Below are positions 14,730 through 27,419 of a stretch of DNA of 64,000 nucleotides, one piece after another. The notes under the pieces were generated by a model that did no database searches, was not told where the DNA came from, and saw only the letters and a list, made by a program, of their open reading frames with translations. The position numbers were made by a program, and so were the translations under genes. The stretch's first letter is position 1. Every line of letters begins with the position of its first letter. Source of the DNA: Sycobia sp. Sy_11 (lineage: Eukaryota > Arthropoda > Insecta > Hymenoptera > Epichrysomallidae); assembly GCA_018907035.1 (NCBI GenBank), contig JACCIC010000039.1, forward strand, positions 198,501-262,500, given 5' to 3'.

Positions 14730-17036
14730 GTGCGGAAACGAGTGTGTACGAGTCTGGTGGTGTAGCGGAGAAGGAGAGGAAAAAGGGCGTGGGGGGTGGG
14801 TGAGACTTTTGGCGGAAAATAATTAGGACTAAACATAATAGTTGGCAGCTGAGGAGAGCGAGAGAAAGAGAGAGAGAGAGAGACAGATAATGCTTTTAAA
14901 GTATACTCGAGGTACTTTGCTAATTAAGAGGATATAAGCAGCTCGTGCGCGCGCCCCTCGTGAGTTTTAAACTCCTTGAACGACGCGAAGGAGTGAGGGG
15001 GAGGATGATAAAAGCCTGAAGTGAGCGGACGCGAGTTCGAAAAATCGTTGCATCTGCTTGCTTTCGTATTTGCTTTATTTTTTCTACTTTTTTTTTTTTT
15101 TTGTTTTTAAACTCAACGTCGCGCGGAACCGATCCTCGCGTGCTTTATCTCCTCCCCTTTCCCCTTTTGTCGTGCAAACTTTCACCGCTGAGTTGCCGCG
15201 CGAAGCGCAAACGTTCGCCTTTCGTCGCTGCCGCCGCCGCCGCCACAACCGCTGTATATAGTTATATAAAATATACGCCGAGTGGTATAGATAGCGCTTA
15301 GGTCGGGCATAAACAGCCCGCTTCGCGCGATCGTAAAGAGAAAATCGGACTTTTGGTTTTACGCCTGTAGTTTTACTTTTTTTTTCGTCTTTTTTTTTTT
15401 ATTACAATCGCGATGCGCCTTTGGTCAATACACACTGTACCGGGTAGTTTGTTCAAGATTGTCCATTCTGAAAAATCATTCGTGTTTTTGTATACTTGTT
15501 AATTTCGCTCACACAAGCTTGTCCGCAATGGAGATCGCAGATGAAACGGCGCTTTACGGTGTACAACGTATCGCTCTACAAACCGACACAGAGGTCGATA
15601 TGAATATCTGCCAAATGATTAATAGCTGGCGTTATGTTAATCGACATATCGATGTAATTAGAGATGACTGGCCATTTTGTATTGAATTACTACAACACGG
15701 TTCAAAGTTGGGTTAGCTTTCGTTAATTTATGCCGTTGTGAATTTTGTATGTAGTATATAGTTTTTTTTTTGAAAATATTTCTCCAAATTATTAACGATC
15801 AGCTCGCTTTCGTAGAAGAACAGGTATTAATTCATGACGGTAAAATTTTCTTGAGTTACAGTGTTATTCGAAATTTACTGATTTTTCTCCTTCAAAATTG
15901 AAATGGATAAAAAAATTCGCTACTGAATCGTTCAGAATCCAAAAGATCGTAATTTTTCATACCGCCCAACTCAAAATGATCAAATAATCTTGCTTTTTTA
16001 TCATGCTATTCCCTCGATGTTTAATTTACTTTTATATTCGTGTTAAAATTATCATTCGCAAAATTAATTTCATTAAATAAATTTCAGCTAAGGCTTTATT
16101 TCGCGAATTTCGTTTGAACTGAAATAGTCGGTTTATAACTCCCGTAAACACGAGGGATTAAATGACCAAAGCTATGACAACTCTCTCTGTATATGTATAT
16201 AATGTTATGGCAAAAAGTTTTGGAAATATAGAGAATATGACGTATAATACGACGAAATGAATTTGCTCGATTTTCATTTCGAGTCCACGCATTCGCAGTA
16301 CCTACGTACGTATATCTATATCTATATATGTATATAAATAAATTGAATGGCTCCTTTGCACCCCTCCCCCGACATTCCCGCCGCACAGTCGTGCATGCAC
16401 GCTTCCCATTTAATATTCTCTTACGCACATAAACAGATTAATTTCCCGAAAAGCTCTGGCCGCCTCGGACTCTCCTTCGTTATACTTATGTCCTCGTGCA
16501 GGCGGCGCGCGCCGGGGGCCGCGGACCGACCGCCCGGCCCCGGGTCTTCCCTCGCCGCGCGCGAGCGGAGGCTCGCGCCGTGAATAAAATACAGAGCGAC
16601 GGCGTTTTCGGGAAAATTTGAAAATGTTTATTTTATACCGCGGAAAATTCAAAACGAAAGCGGCGCCCCGTGCATATTTTACTTAGCTTCGCCGTTATAC
16701 CACGGTGCTAGGGGGGTGGGGGGAGGGCAGAGGAGAGCGGCATGTACTTTGCACCGAAGCGTTTCATAAACAAGTATAAAAACAAAGTTATATGGGAGTC
16801 TCGTAATTCTTTCTTCTCTCTCGTTTTTCTTTTGCTTTTTTTTTTACGCAGCTGTAAATGTAGGGTATACACTAAATTATTTTTAGCGCACGCTCTAAAA
16901 AATTATTACGAGGAAAGTTTAAGTAAAATTCAATTGATGGAATTCGCGATAAGATCGTAATAGTCACTTAATTATCCATCAGTCGTGCGATCGCGTAAAA
17001 TAATGCGAAATGACGTTTTTGCTCTGTCTGAGAGTA

Positions 17037-17071
17037 AATAAATGAATAAATAGATAAATAAATAAATAAAC
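17037..17071. repeat. (AAAT)n tetranucleotide repeat
   Basis: AAAT units with GAAT and AGAT interruptions. Confidence 0.85.
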
Positions 17072-17184
17072 GAGCCATTGGTCGTACGAGTTTGTCAAAG
17101 CGAATGGCAGGGTGACATTTAAATACGGCGAGGAAAAACAGCCATATCTCCGACCATTATTGTTATAGGAAAACCGCAGATGCC

Positions 17185-17187
<3 letters not shown>

Positions 17188-17234
<47 letters not shown>
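17188..17234. repeat. (TA)n microsatellite
   Basis: About 23 pure units, 37 bp before an (AC)n tract. Confidence 0.95.
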
Positions 17235-17237
<3 letters not shown>

Positions 17238-17268
17238 ACAATTGGTCCAACCTCATCTTTCCCTGGTC

Positions 17269-17270
<2 letters not shown>

Positions 17271-17304
<34 letters not shown>
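17271..17304. repeat. (AC)n microsatellite
   Basis: About 16 units, followed by a short TA run. Confidence 0.95.
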
Positions 17305-17305
<1 letters not shown>

Positions 17306-17549
17306 TATATATATATATGTTTCTCTCTCTCCCTTTCCCGGGCTAATGAGCGCCCCATTATCATCACCCGGCGTAATTGCAAAACCGCAGGAGCCAGCAA
17401 GCTAGCGAGCGTCAGCAGAGTTGATGAAGCCGGCGTGGCAACAAAAAAGAGATTGGCCACGCTTCCCTTCCCCCATCCCCATCGCCGCCTCCTCCCACTG
17501 CCCGGTACGGGATCGTCGTGTCCGCCCAAGGGCTTTTTGGCAGTCTCCG

Positions 17550-17573
17550 TCTCTCTCTCTCTCTCTCTCTCTT
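17550..17573. repeat. (CT)n microsatellite
   Basis: About 12 pure units. Confidence 0.92.
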
Positions 17574-20500
17574 TTTGCCCTGTTTTGCCGAAATATCGGA
17601 CCGCGACGTGTTACTTTGGGGTTATTTTTGGAAATCCGACACTCACCCTCCTCTCCGCCTGGGCGGGGCGAGGGTAAAAAGTCCCGTGACTAGAAGATAG
17701 CTGGAATCATCAGTCTGTCGCTTGGTATAGGGCTGAAAATGAGTTCGTATTTTATTATACATTTTTATTTTTCCGCATTGATAGTTAATATAACAAATAA
17801 GGTTCCTTCTCTGGTATATTTAGATTGTAATTTATAAAATGAAGTTTCTACTGAACCGAAGCGGTATAGTTAAAAAATTACATGTGTATCGGACACACTA
17901 GTCCCACTCAGACTGTCGATACAATAAATTTGAATTTTAATTCGGTGTCCCTGTACGAACTCATTGTTTCCGTTGACTTTCTTATAAAAACTCAGCCGCG
18001 CGCTTTTTACTTCAACCACGAATCAGTGACTCATCCTTCACGGTCGCGATAAGGACCTCACACCGAAGGTCGAAACTCTGGCGTTTATTGGACCAAAATG
18101 AATTATGGCCCGCATCGATCATCTTGACTGTCTTCTAATTTATAAAAAGAGCCTCGGGCCGCAGTTATCGACAGCGGCCTTGGCAGTCCGAGGCAGTGTC
18201 CGACGGTGATATTTATCGAATTCTCGATTTTTAACAATAAGAATATTTTAAAGTTTCTAAAAATCCGATTATTAACTATGTTACGTGCTTGAATTAACCG
18301 ATTTTGAAATATATCGTACGACATATTTACAAATTTTTTTTTTATAAAATATTAGCGATATTATTGACTGTTTTGAAATGCTGATGCTCGTTAAAAATTG
18401 GGCGAATGTGTAATAAACCCTCTTGTTGACTAGTTTAAATTATTTTAACGATCATTGAAGTCAAATAGCCGAACAGCTTAATGAAACATGTTTGATCGCT
18501 TCTTATTAATGAATGAAAATTAAAGAATATAGAAGCAAATAAATTTAATTCGCGCATAAAATACAAAACATATAGAACGTCTGTATACGTTGTTTCTATC
18601 TAATGGGTGGGCTTATCATTTAAGGCTGTGCATTAGCAAGTACCAAAAGTACCATAAACGTTTTATATTTAACATTATAATTAACATTACCGTGGAATTA
18701 AAGAAAAATTCTTAAATTTGACAAAAAAATAATATTTAATCTTCAAAATTCTAAATAAAAGATAGTCAATTGAAGACTTTTATTTTATTTGTTACATATA
18801 TGTATACTTAGTATTGTTAAACGTAAAAGATTTTTGTTATTACTTGTTTTCACGATCAACAATATTTTGTGTATAATTATATATGTAGAACTTCATAGGA
18901 ATAGTTGTTCTAGTACGCGCTGAATAATAACCAATAATACTCAATTAAATAACTATCCAAAAAAAGAGGAAAAACGAAGGAAGGAGATTTCATACGAAGG
19001 TTGATTATCGGAAAGGACATGTATAGAGCAAATTTTGACGGTATCGTACATAACTTCATTAAAAAATACGAATCTGAAATTACATCAATTTCAATATTCT
19101 ACATCAATATTGTACTTCAACTAAGAGTATATCTTTAAATAAATGTTTGTTTATATCCTCCTAAGTAAATTGATTCCATAAATTAATAAAACATTTGCAT
19201 AAATTAAATAATTTTTTCTTGGTATTAGGGAATTTGTTCGAAGATAATGAATTCAAAATAGAATAAAATTTGAAAAATAAATTTAAAAACTAAAGGTGAA
19301 ATGTTATCAAATTATACCCTTTAATTATTTTATAAAAAATTTTTTTCCTAAATTCAAAAGAATTTAGAGTTATCAATAGAAATGGAAAATAAAAATCTGT
19401 CAAATTGAGGACTAATTTTTATTACAAATAATAAATGTTATTTCAAGTTTTTTGAGACGGTCAATTTGTTGTGAACCAAATACAATTATTTGTCAAAATT
19501 TTTTGTACTTGAAACTGATAGCGTGTCATCGAACAAAATTCATAATACTAAACTGCAGAATGAGTGATATAATCAAATTATATGAATTTTCAAAATTACA
19601 TTCAAACTTATAATCAATATTATAATCAATATAAAAAAATAAATAGAACATATAATCACATTTTCTTAACTTCTGAAATAAAAAATTATCAAAATTGATA
19701 TAATTTATTTTTATTTTCCTATACTTCTTAAACGGTACGATTTTATTGAAATTCAAATATCGAAAGTTAAATGATCAATAAATATACGCGCACATTATTA
19801 AACAGTGTATTTCACGATACATTTATTAAAAATATAATTTTTCGCTTAATACAAAAAAAAAATTAGATCGCTATGTAGAACTGGCTCAGCAAAATTCTAT
19901 ACTTCGTTTCTTATACGGCGCAAAGCGCCGGGAGCGTTTTCGGCTCTCATTCTCATTTATTTCACATCCTTGGATTTAGCGATGCTCAAAGCGAAGTAGC
20001 TTTCTCGTTTATATAGTAATTACGAGACGCGGTGGAGGGGAGGGTTGATTCGTACGAATTGCTTAATACGCTTTTCGAATATTAAGCATTAAACGCTAAC
20101 TTTGGTCTCTGCGTCCATGCTCGAGAGCTGCGGCGCTGAACGACGAGAGAATTGAAAAAGAAGACGGTCGATTTTACGTATTTCAGCTTATTTTCCACTA
20201 TAAAGCGGGCATATTTAAATTGAGCAAAAAGAAAAAAAAGATGAAAAATCCCACGGAAAATTAACGTTTCAAAGATAATGAACGATACGGCTGCGATTGC
20301 TATATTTTAGATTTTTTCTTATTTTCTTTTTCTCCGTTCCTTGATGGAAACAGAAGCTTTGTCTAATGCAGCCCCCCCCCCCAATCATTTCCAACTAAAA
20401 CGTTATTCATTTCGTTCAACGCTCTACAGAGGTATGCTCGTCTGTATATTCAGGATACAACTTTAGTTGAGCATTCATATATCAAAACAATTCGCCGGTT

Positions 20501-20643
20501 ATGTTAACTTTCGACGGCTTTTGGGCCAAATATTGTCAGGTGTCTATATAATTAGATCAATATTGGTGGGTTCGAGGTGCTCAGCGCGCGTTCACCACCA
20601 ATATTTGCAGTAGGAAGCTCGTCTATTTGTACAATACATATAT

Positions 20644-20648
<5 letters not shown>

Positions 20649-20694
<46 letters not shown>
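20649..20694. repeat. (TA)n microsatellite
   Basis: About 23 units; a poly(T) run of about 20 bases follows at 20731-20752. Confidence 0.95.
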
Positions 20695-20697
<3 letters not shown>

Positions 20698-21385
20698 GCG
20701 CTTTTTTGCGAAACTTTTGCATTACACTAGTTTTTTTTTTTTTTTTTTTTTTACAGAGCACGAATTCGGCAGTCACGCCGGGGAAAAGGGGTTACGACTT
20801 TTCGCCCTTCGCGCCTCTGTCATCTCCCCCTCTCCTCTCCGCTATCCTCTCGAAGCCAAGCAGCGCTCCTGGAATTTTTCATAGATTCTATCAAGATAAG
20901 GAGCAAAAAAAGGACAGAAAAAAAAAATAAAATATGATGCACAGCATCGAAGCTCTAAAGCTACCCGGGACGCGGACTCGACTGCTTTCGGCACTAAAAG
21001 GAAATATATAGCGAGGACCCACTTCTTCGTCCGACTCCCATATACGCTGTGTATTTTTTTTTTTTTTGTTTTTTTTTGGGAGGTAGAGCGCGCGCGCGCG
21101 TAAATAAACTTTTAAGCTCCGAATAATGGAAATAGATAAGGAAAAGGCAGAGGAGGCGGGTTCGATGCGGAACAGGGCCGTCAAAAAAAAAGGAAAATTT
21201 GAATTTCGCGTTCGGCCGTCGACGTGCGCTCTGTGTGCCCCCCCCCCACCACTTATTTTTCTCCCTCTGCTCAAAAGATCGGACGCTAATTCCGGCCGAC
21301 CAATGAAGCGAACTACATTTAATTCTGCGTACAAGGCTGTCTATACGGACGTGTGCCTATAAAATTTTCACCGTTCTTGTTGCAG

Positions 21386-21513
21386 AGCCAGTGACCGAGA
21401 TCCTGGGCGACGCGGACATGTACATAAACCGCGGGAGCACCATGAACTTGACCTGCGTGGTGCTGCACAGCCCGGAGCCACCGCCCGCCATTGTCTGGAC
21501 GCACAATAAGGAG
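21386..21513 (+). CDS. dpr: Dpr-family Ig protein, exon starting Ig2
   Basis: The exon encodes residues 71-113. The first codon is split (G from the previous exon plus AG, giving Glu). It reads EPVTEILG, then YINRGSTMNLTC with Cys94 as the first Ig2 cysteine, then SPEPPPAIVW with Trp108 as the core tryptophan, ending HNKE. NLT at 91-93 is a possible N-glycosylation sequon at a place typical of Dprs. The acceptor is TTGTTGCAG (ends 21385). The exon is 128 bp, phase 1 in and phase 0 out. The donor GTATTG at 21514 is weak, lacking A at +4 and G at +5. Without splicing, the same frame stays open through CA, CG and TA repeats to a stop near 21703. G/C-rich third positions match the other three exons. 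Confidence 0.95.
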
Positions 21514-21525
21514 GTATTGTTTTCA

Positions 21526-21576
21526 CACACGCATGGACGCACATATACACACACGCGCGCGCGCGCGTGCACACTT
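21526..21576. repeat. Compound CA/CG alternating purine-pyrimidine tract
   Basis: CACACACG and (CG)5 with CA flanks, starting 12 bp after a dpr donor. Such alternating sequence can adopt Z-DNA. Confidence 0.8.
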
Positions 21577-21583
21577 ACATTCT

Positions 21584-21587
<4 letters not shown>

Positions 21588-21636
<49 letters not shown>
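21588..21636. repeat. (TA)n microsatellite
   Basis: About 24 units beginning 74 bp after a dpr exon; part of the open read-through frame after that exon. Confidence 0.95.
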
Positions 21637-21640
<4 letters not shown>

Positions 21641-22426
21641 CATACATTCTGAATTATCTCCGTAAGCTTTATCGAGCACGTGTGATATTCCAAGTATACC
21701 TATAGACTTGTATGATCGGCAATGTGGGGAGAAGGCGGGGAGAGGGGCATTCAACGATCGAAGAACTAGTTAAAGGATATACATCCAGCGCTTCATAGGG
21801 ACTTCTTTGCTACAGTTCAAGGTTTCTCTTTTTTTTTTTTTATTATCTCCACTACCTGATTCTCTTCTATATACGGCGTCTTTAAATGTAGTCCCTCTTT
21901 CTCTCTCTCTCGCTCTCTCCGCTCGCCGCATTATCTTTTTCCCCTGTACAAGTCGAGTAAGCGTTTTTTTTATCACGTTCTTTTTTTCTTCTTTTTCCAC
22001 ATATATTTTTCGTCGATGTAACGTGCGCAGTCAGAATAAGGGTGTGGAGAGGCCATTGACTCGCGATTGAGCGGGAGAGTGCGTCAAATTAATTAAAATT
22101 ACCGTGAACGTTAGTGCCGTTAATGAAAAAATTACGCAAGAATAGTGTGCATTGAGCAAACTCGGCTGGAAATCATAGAATGTATTGTAAATCTAGGAAT
22201 AATGCCCTCGTTTCATCGCGCGGTTTTTTCATCGAATTTATAATCACGATTAGTTTTGTCAAACATGCTTAAAACATTTTTTTAAATATTATTAGTTTTA
22301 TGAAACGTGCTTAAAACAATTTTTAAAGTATGCTTGCTTCGCGCGCGAAGCAAATTTAATTAGGTTTTAGAGGATTTTCGATTGAATTTGGATATACACA
22401 TTGAAAATTTTATTTACGTCGACCGA

Positions 22427-22534
22427 TATAAAGTAAATTAATAAATATTTTTGTCGCTGTTACAGTCCTTTTTGTAAATTAATGTAATTTTGATGTCAGT
22501 TCGATCGATTACATATTTATTAATTCACTTTATA
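22427..22534. repeat. 108-bp hairpin repeat related to the fold-back element ends
   Basis: The 24-base ends (22427-22450 and 22511-22534) are inverted repeats with 22 of 24 positions matching. The left half, TTAATAAATATTTTTGTCGC followed by TGTTACAGTCC, resembles the left end of the fold-back element at 43222, where the same end is followed by CTTACAGTCC. It looks like a deleted miniature relative inside a dpr intron. Confidence 0.5.
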
Positions 22535-23531
22535 TGAATACTTTAAATAAAACATCATTAAATAGTATACAATTTAATATTAATTTATCAAATAAATTAA
22601 TTAAATATTATTAAACATTAATTATATTCTCTATTGTTCTACAAATGAAACGTATTTTTACAGAATAGATTCGAATTCGTTAATATGACTTTATTTTATA
22701 TTTACTTAACTTAAGGGTTTAAATATAAATCAAGTATCAAATAAAATTATTAAATCCAATCATTATGAATATAATCGAAACAGAAGTAGGTCAAAGTATA
22801 AATGTATTATAAACGTGATTTTAAACAAAATATATATAGTTTATTTAATATAAAGATAGAGCAAAAAATTAACAATCCCGTAATATTACATTAACTCTTT
22901 AAATGTATAAACAAGCTTGTATATTAATTTAATTAAGAAGAGATAAAATTAATTATAAAAAGAATATTTAACTATTCAGCGAAAAAATCAAATATTTCCG
23001 ATCCAATTAATTTTATTGCTCGTATTAATTTAATTCCTCGTTCATCGATTGTAAAAAAGGTGTTTTTGTATTTTGAAATTCAAAACAGAGGATTCTTATG
23101 CATATACAGTGTAATTCGCTGAAACCGCTATATTTATTCTATTGTATTTGGAATTGTAGAAAATCTTTATAAGAGTAAGTGTAAGTTAGTGTAGTCGATG
23201 ACAGATATTTTTGGTAAGTAGAGATCATAAAAATAAGGTATAAACAAAATTTATAAGAAAAGATTAATTTTAACGACTTGTCGCTGCACTGCTCGAAAGG
23301 AAATTTCATGCATGCAATAGATTTTCCCTGGCTGGATTATACGTATATTCCGACGAATTTCCCGCCAAGAAAACACGGGAAATTAATCCACTCCCTTATT
23401 CATTGTATTCTCTGAATTACACTTACAAAGGTCATTTTGCCCTCGTACATAGTTTCATTCGTTCTTCATTTCAGTGCTCAAGCTTTCTGGATCACTTTCT
23501 TTAATCCTTTGATGAAGTAACAAACTACAAG

Positions 23532-23532
<1 letters not shown>

Positions 23533-23584
<52 letters not shown>
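23533..23584. repeat. (TA)n microsatellite
   Basis: About 26 units with one C interruption, at the border of a GC-rich island. Confidence 0.94.
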
Positions 23585-23589
<5 letters not shown>

Positions 23590-23599
23590 TACATTTACA

Positions 23600-24120
23600 G
23601 GATTTACATCTCGACTGAAGCGCTCGCGGCTCGGAGGCTTACACGGGATACGAAAAGAGCGTACAAAAACACGAAACACCAAACGAAGTACTCCGCGACA
23701 CAAGGGCGGTGCGGTGGGATGGGTGGGGGGGTGGCCGGGAACGAGCTGCCGATCGTCGGCTGCGACGCGGATTTGTCAGGGGGATTACTCTGCCGGCTGG
23801 GAGGGTGTACGGGTGGAGAGCTTTAAATCCTTAAATCTCCGCGCGGCCGACCAAACGCGAGAGGACGGCAGGGGGTGAGCGGGGGAGCTCGTTGCGAGGG
23901 ATGCCCGTTACAAAGATCGCAAGAGCGCCGTATACATCGCGGGGGATCATTAGCCGGGTCGGCGGCGAAGCGCGCGAGATGGGGCGAGCCGGGGCCTCTT
24001 TGGCCTTGCCGTTATCCCGCGCAGGGCGCGCTTACGAAACGTCAGCTGTCCAGCGGGACTGGCGATGGAGCTGGATCGATCGCGGTCGGTCACGTTCGTC
24101 GGGCAATCTATCGATGGGTC
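23600..24120. other. GC-rich intronic island
   Basis: A sharply bounded GC-rich, CpG-containing block between AT-rich flanks, starting just after a (TA)n tract. Open frames run on both strands but show no domain. It could be an enhancer or internal promoter; sequence alone cannot decide. Confidence 0.4.
23716..23739 (+). other. G-quadruplex motif in GC-rich intronic island
   Basis: GGG AT GGG T GGGGGGG TGGCC GGG at the start of the island at 23600-24120. It meets the usual four-run pattern. Confidence 0.55.
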
Positions 24121-25377
24121 GAGATACATACTCGTATTAACATATACTCCTATGTTTACCAGCACCGCTCGTCTCGTATGCGCTCGTGATAATAAAGTAA
24201 CCGATTTATTAGTAATTGAATAATGCCTGTGCAAAAATATAAGGTACATCCGTATCTATAGGTATATTTTCAGATTCTCTGATAATAGACCAATTCAAGG
24301 CACGTTTAATAATTTATGAGTTCTATTTATTTAATTTTTTGTAGCGTCTAAACTTGGCTGGCACTGTAATTGAGCCGAAATTTTATTTTTAGATAAGTCC
24401 ACCCAAATAACTTTTATAATTGCATTTCACCTTTTAAATGATTTTTCCCAAACAATCTCGGAATAAACAATAATTTTGGCTTGCTCTATATCTGACAATA
24501 AAACAAGCCCATGTACTGAATTAATTGTTCGTAAAACATATACGTACAATTGTCCATTTGAGAATTAATCGAAATACAAATCTTGAGACTGGTGATTGCA
24601 GTCGCTTAAATTGGACGGGCAGATCAGTGAAAATGGTCATAAGGTTTACAAGGACGACTACTCACGCTGCTGGTGCTATAGGCATGGCAGCTTCGATAAG
24701 ATTATTTCTCGTAACTTTAACTTGTAGTCGCGTACTATTTCACAATTAGGATGGATTTAAATTATGCAGTAAGATTTTGGAAACGCCAACTTTTAGTTTT
24801 AATTTATGAGGGTGGGGGGAAGCCCGTCCGGTCGAGGGACTGCATCGGTAACAATTAAACAAACGCCGTACGGATTTGTCATTGGCAACACTGCATCCGA
24901 TTGAACGCACATCTATGCAAAGCCGATAAGTCAATCGATATTTGTCAAAATCGACGATACCCCTTCGGATATTCATTATATATTTCCAAAGTCTGTGCGC
25001 ATTATCGCACGAATCCCCGCGTGGCTCGGAAAATAAACTCGCAAGGACTCGTTGTACTCGCTATAGGACTAAGAATTTCGTAGCATCCGCTCTCTATTCT
25101 TGGACGTCGTGTATTCATTGGGAAGTTTCGAGTCTGTTGGTTCGCGGATGGGAAATTCCGTCGGAAGCGGTAGCGGGCCGCCGCTCGAGAGTATCTATGA
25201 CCTTTGGCATATATATAATCTAAAAAAAATTCCTTCCGGCAATTTCGATCAACTACATATATTTGTCTTCTCGAGAATCGCACGTACGTTTGTCGATTCG
25301 CGTTCGATTAAAACTGATCTTTCACCCTCTTAATGCCTTTTTGTTTTTGTTGGCAATCAGTGGGACTTCGACAACTG

Positions 25378-25381
<4 letters not shown>

Positions 25382-25414
<33 letters not shown>

Positions 25415-25427
25415 CGTGCGTGCGTGA
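25382..25427. repeat. (TG)n(TGCG)n compound microsatellite
   Basis: About 14 TG units passing into four TGCG units. Confidence 0.93.
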
Positions 25428-26610
25428 GATAGATGAAAAAGCATATATTAGATGTCATTTAAGATTTTGATACTATCGAAGAACTTCGATTTGTCTTTAA
25501 ACACTCAATTTTATATAGTGCAAATTTTTATTTTCCTGTGATTCAATGAAAATTCTCTAAAGATAAAAATGTCGTTGAAACTATCAAAGATTATCCAAAA
25601 ATTATTTGCGGAAAATTTTAAAACTTTTTTCCGAAAAGCAACGGTTTTTTTAGGCCAAGTTTTAAGAATTATTTTCTCCCGAAAATCATGAAGTTTTTAC
25701 TAAAAATTTTTAAAGAACATAAAAGTCAAAGAAAAAACAATGATTATATTAATTTTTTTTGTTGAAAATTTTCAATTCATTTTTCTGCCAAAAATCTAAT
25801 ATTTTCTAAAATTCGTAAAATTCTTGAAAGTTTTGTAAAATACGAAAAAAATATAAGGATAGGTTATGGCCGATACCATGTAAAACCAGTATCCAAACAG
25901 TAGTAGCCCTTATAAGATGCGTGTTACTGTGCTTGAACTCGAAGGCTATCTTAATCGTAGATCCTATTAGTGGACTTCTGAATTTCGTCCACTTCATTTG
26001 ATCGACACTTTTGATTATATTCCTATAAATTTCACTCATTTTCGTTTCCTCATTTGCACGATTATTTTCTAACATTAACAGCCTTGGTGAAAACCAGCAC
26101 CACTGGCAAAGATGAGCCATACGGTACTTTCAACATTTTTCTTTCGATTCTAAAGCTATTTATATCGAAATATATTAATAAATAAAGTTCCGTGGTTGTG
26201 ATCGTTAGAGTTTGAAAAAGTTTAAAGTTACGAATCGTGAATGCAGCTAAAGTGCGACATTACTTCAGAAGTAATGTGGACGCGATACAAATAAAAATTT
26301 TTTTTAACAATACCCGCTTGACGAGCAAACAGTCTGCAGGAATACATAACGCGAAATAATGACCGTAAATTGTAATCAATACTCGTGAATTCCGCCGTTA
26401 TTTCCAACAATATCGGTATTGTTATTTTTCACCTTTATTACGAACCCGATAATATCCAACGGGACAGCGATAATTATAACACCGGCCAATGCTATTTTTA
26501 ACCAATAACACACTTATAACACATCAATAACAATATTATCGATTAACAACATATTACTTTCTAATTTTATATCTTATTTTCTAATCGATAGTGACATAAC
26601 ATCATTTCCA

Positions 26611-26614
<4 letters not shown>

Positions 26615-26641
<27 letters not shown>
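26615..26641. repeat. (CT)n microsatellite
   Basis: About 13 units, followed by a degenerate CT run. Confidence 0.92.
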
Positions 26642-27419
26642 CTTCTCTCTTTCTCTATGATAGATATAAAGATGCGGCACTTATTCGCTCGAGCATATTT
26701 CACTATAATTCTTTTTTTTCGCCTCAGCGATGCCTACCATTAACTTCGGAAAACTTTTTCCTTCCGTAAAAATGCTATTTCTTCCTTGACGATCGGCATC
26801 GACATTGCCCCGCGAAACTTTTTCATTGCTGCTCTCTCGCGCACTCTCTTTCCCACTTCCGTCTCTCTCGCTGCTGACGCAAAAATTCAAAGTATAACGA
26901 TGTTATTTCGCGAGAGGAGATTTTCCCGCGATAGTTATCGCGCGACTTAAATACGCTGCATGAATCCTCCCGATCCCGTCTTTCTCGGGGAATAGAGGGG
27001 GGATTTAATCGCGCTGATTCCACGAATTATAGGTAGATTAGCCCAATGGAGCCGAAAGTGTCGTGATCCAGGCGACATTCGAATTTTTTCCACTTCTTTC
27101 AATGAATCTATTAGCGATTTTCCTTTTTGCACACGCCGAGCTATTGCGTTTTGAGAGATTTGCAAATTGCCGATGCCGCGGCCGACCGCACTCGGTCACC
27201 ACTACTGAAATTGGCTCTCGCGTTACGCCCTCGGCCTCTCGAGATTCGTTTGCGCGACCCTGCCTCCGGAAACTGATCATCGACTGTGACACAATGGCTG
27301 CGATCGATCGGGCCTCGCTGAGACGCAAGTCGAGTAACGACCAAGTCAGTCCGTACAGTTTATAGAATATTCTATGAGGAATTAATCCCCTAAAACTCGT
27401 AGACAGCCTGTTAAATTTG

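Larger units (their letters stand above)
6497..21385 (+). other. dpr intron, 14.9 kb
   Basis: Donor GTGAGT and acceptor TTGTTGCAG bound this phase 1 intron. It is mostly AT-rich unique DNA. GC-rich patches lie at 6590-7050, 10280-11340, 14320-14620, 14930-15260 and 16480-16600. Microsatellites are (CT)n at 8055, (TA)n at 10832, 17188 and 20649, (GA)n at 14695, (TATTA)6 at 12981, (AAAT)n near 17037 and (AC)n near 17271. I see no further exon. A small open frame at 15459-15716 has mixed composition but no recognisable domain. Confidence 0.9.

Noticed and set aside
15459..15716. 85-codon open frame of fairly protein-like composition
   Set aside because: Lies in a dpr intron with no splice sites, no recognised domain and no homologue I can name. 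Kept only as a weak possibility.
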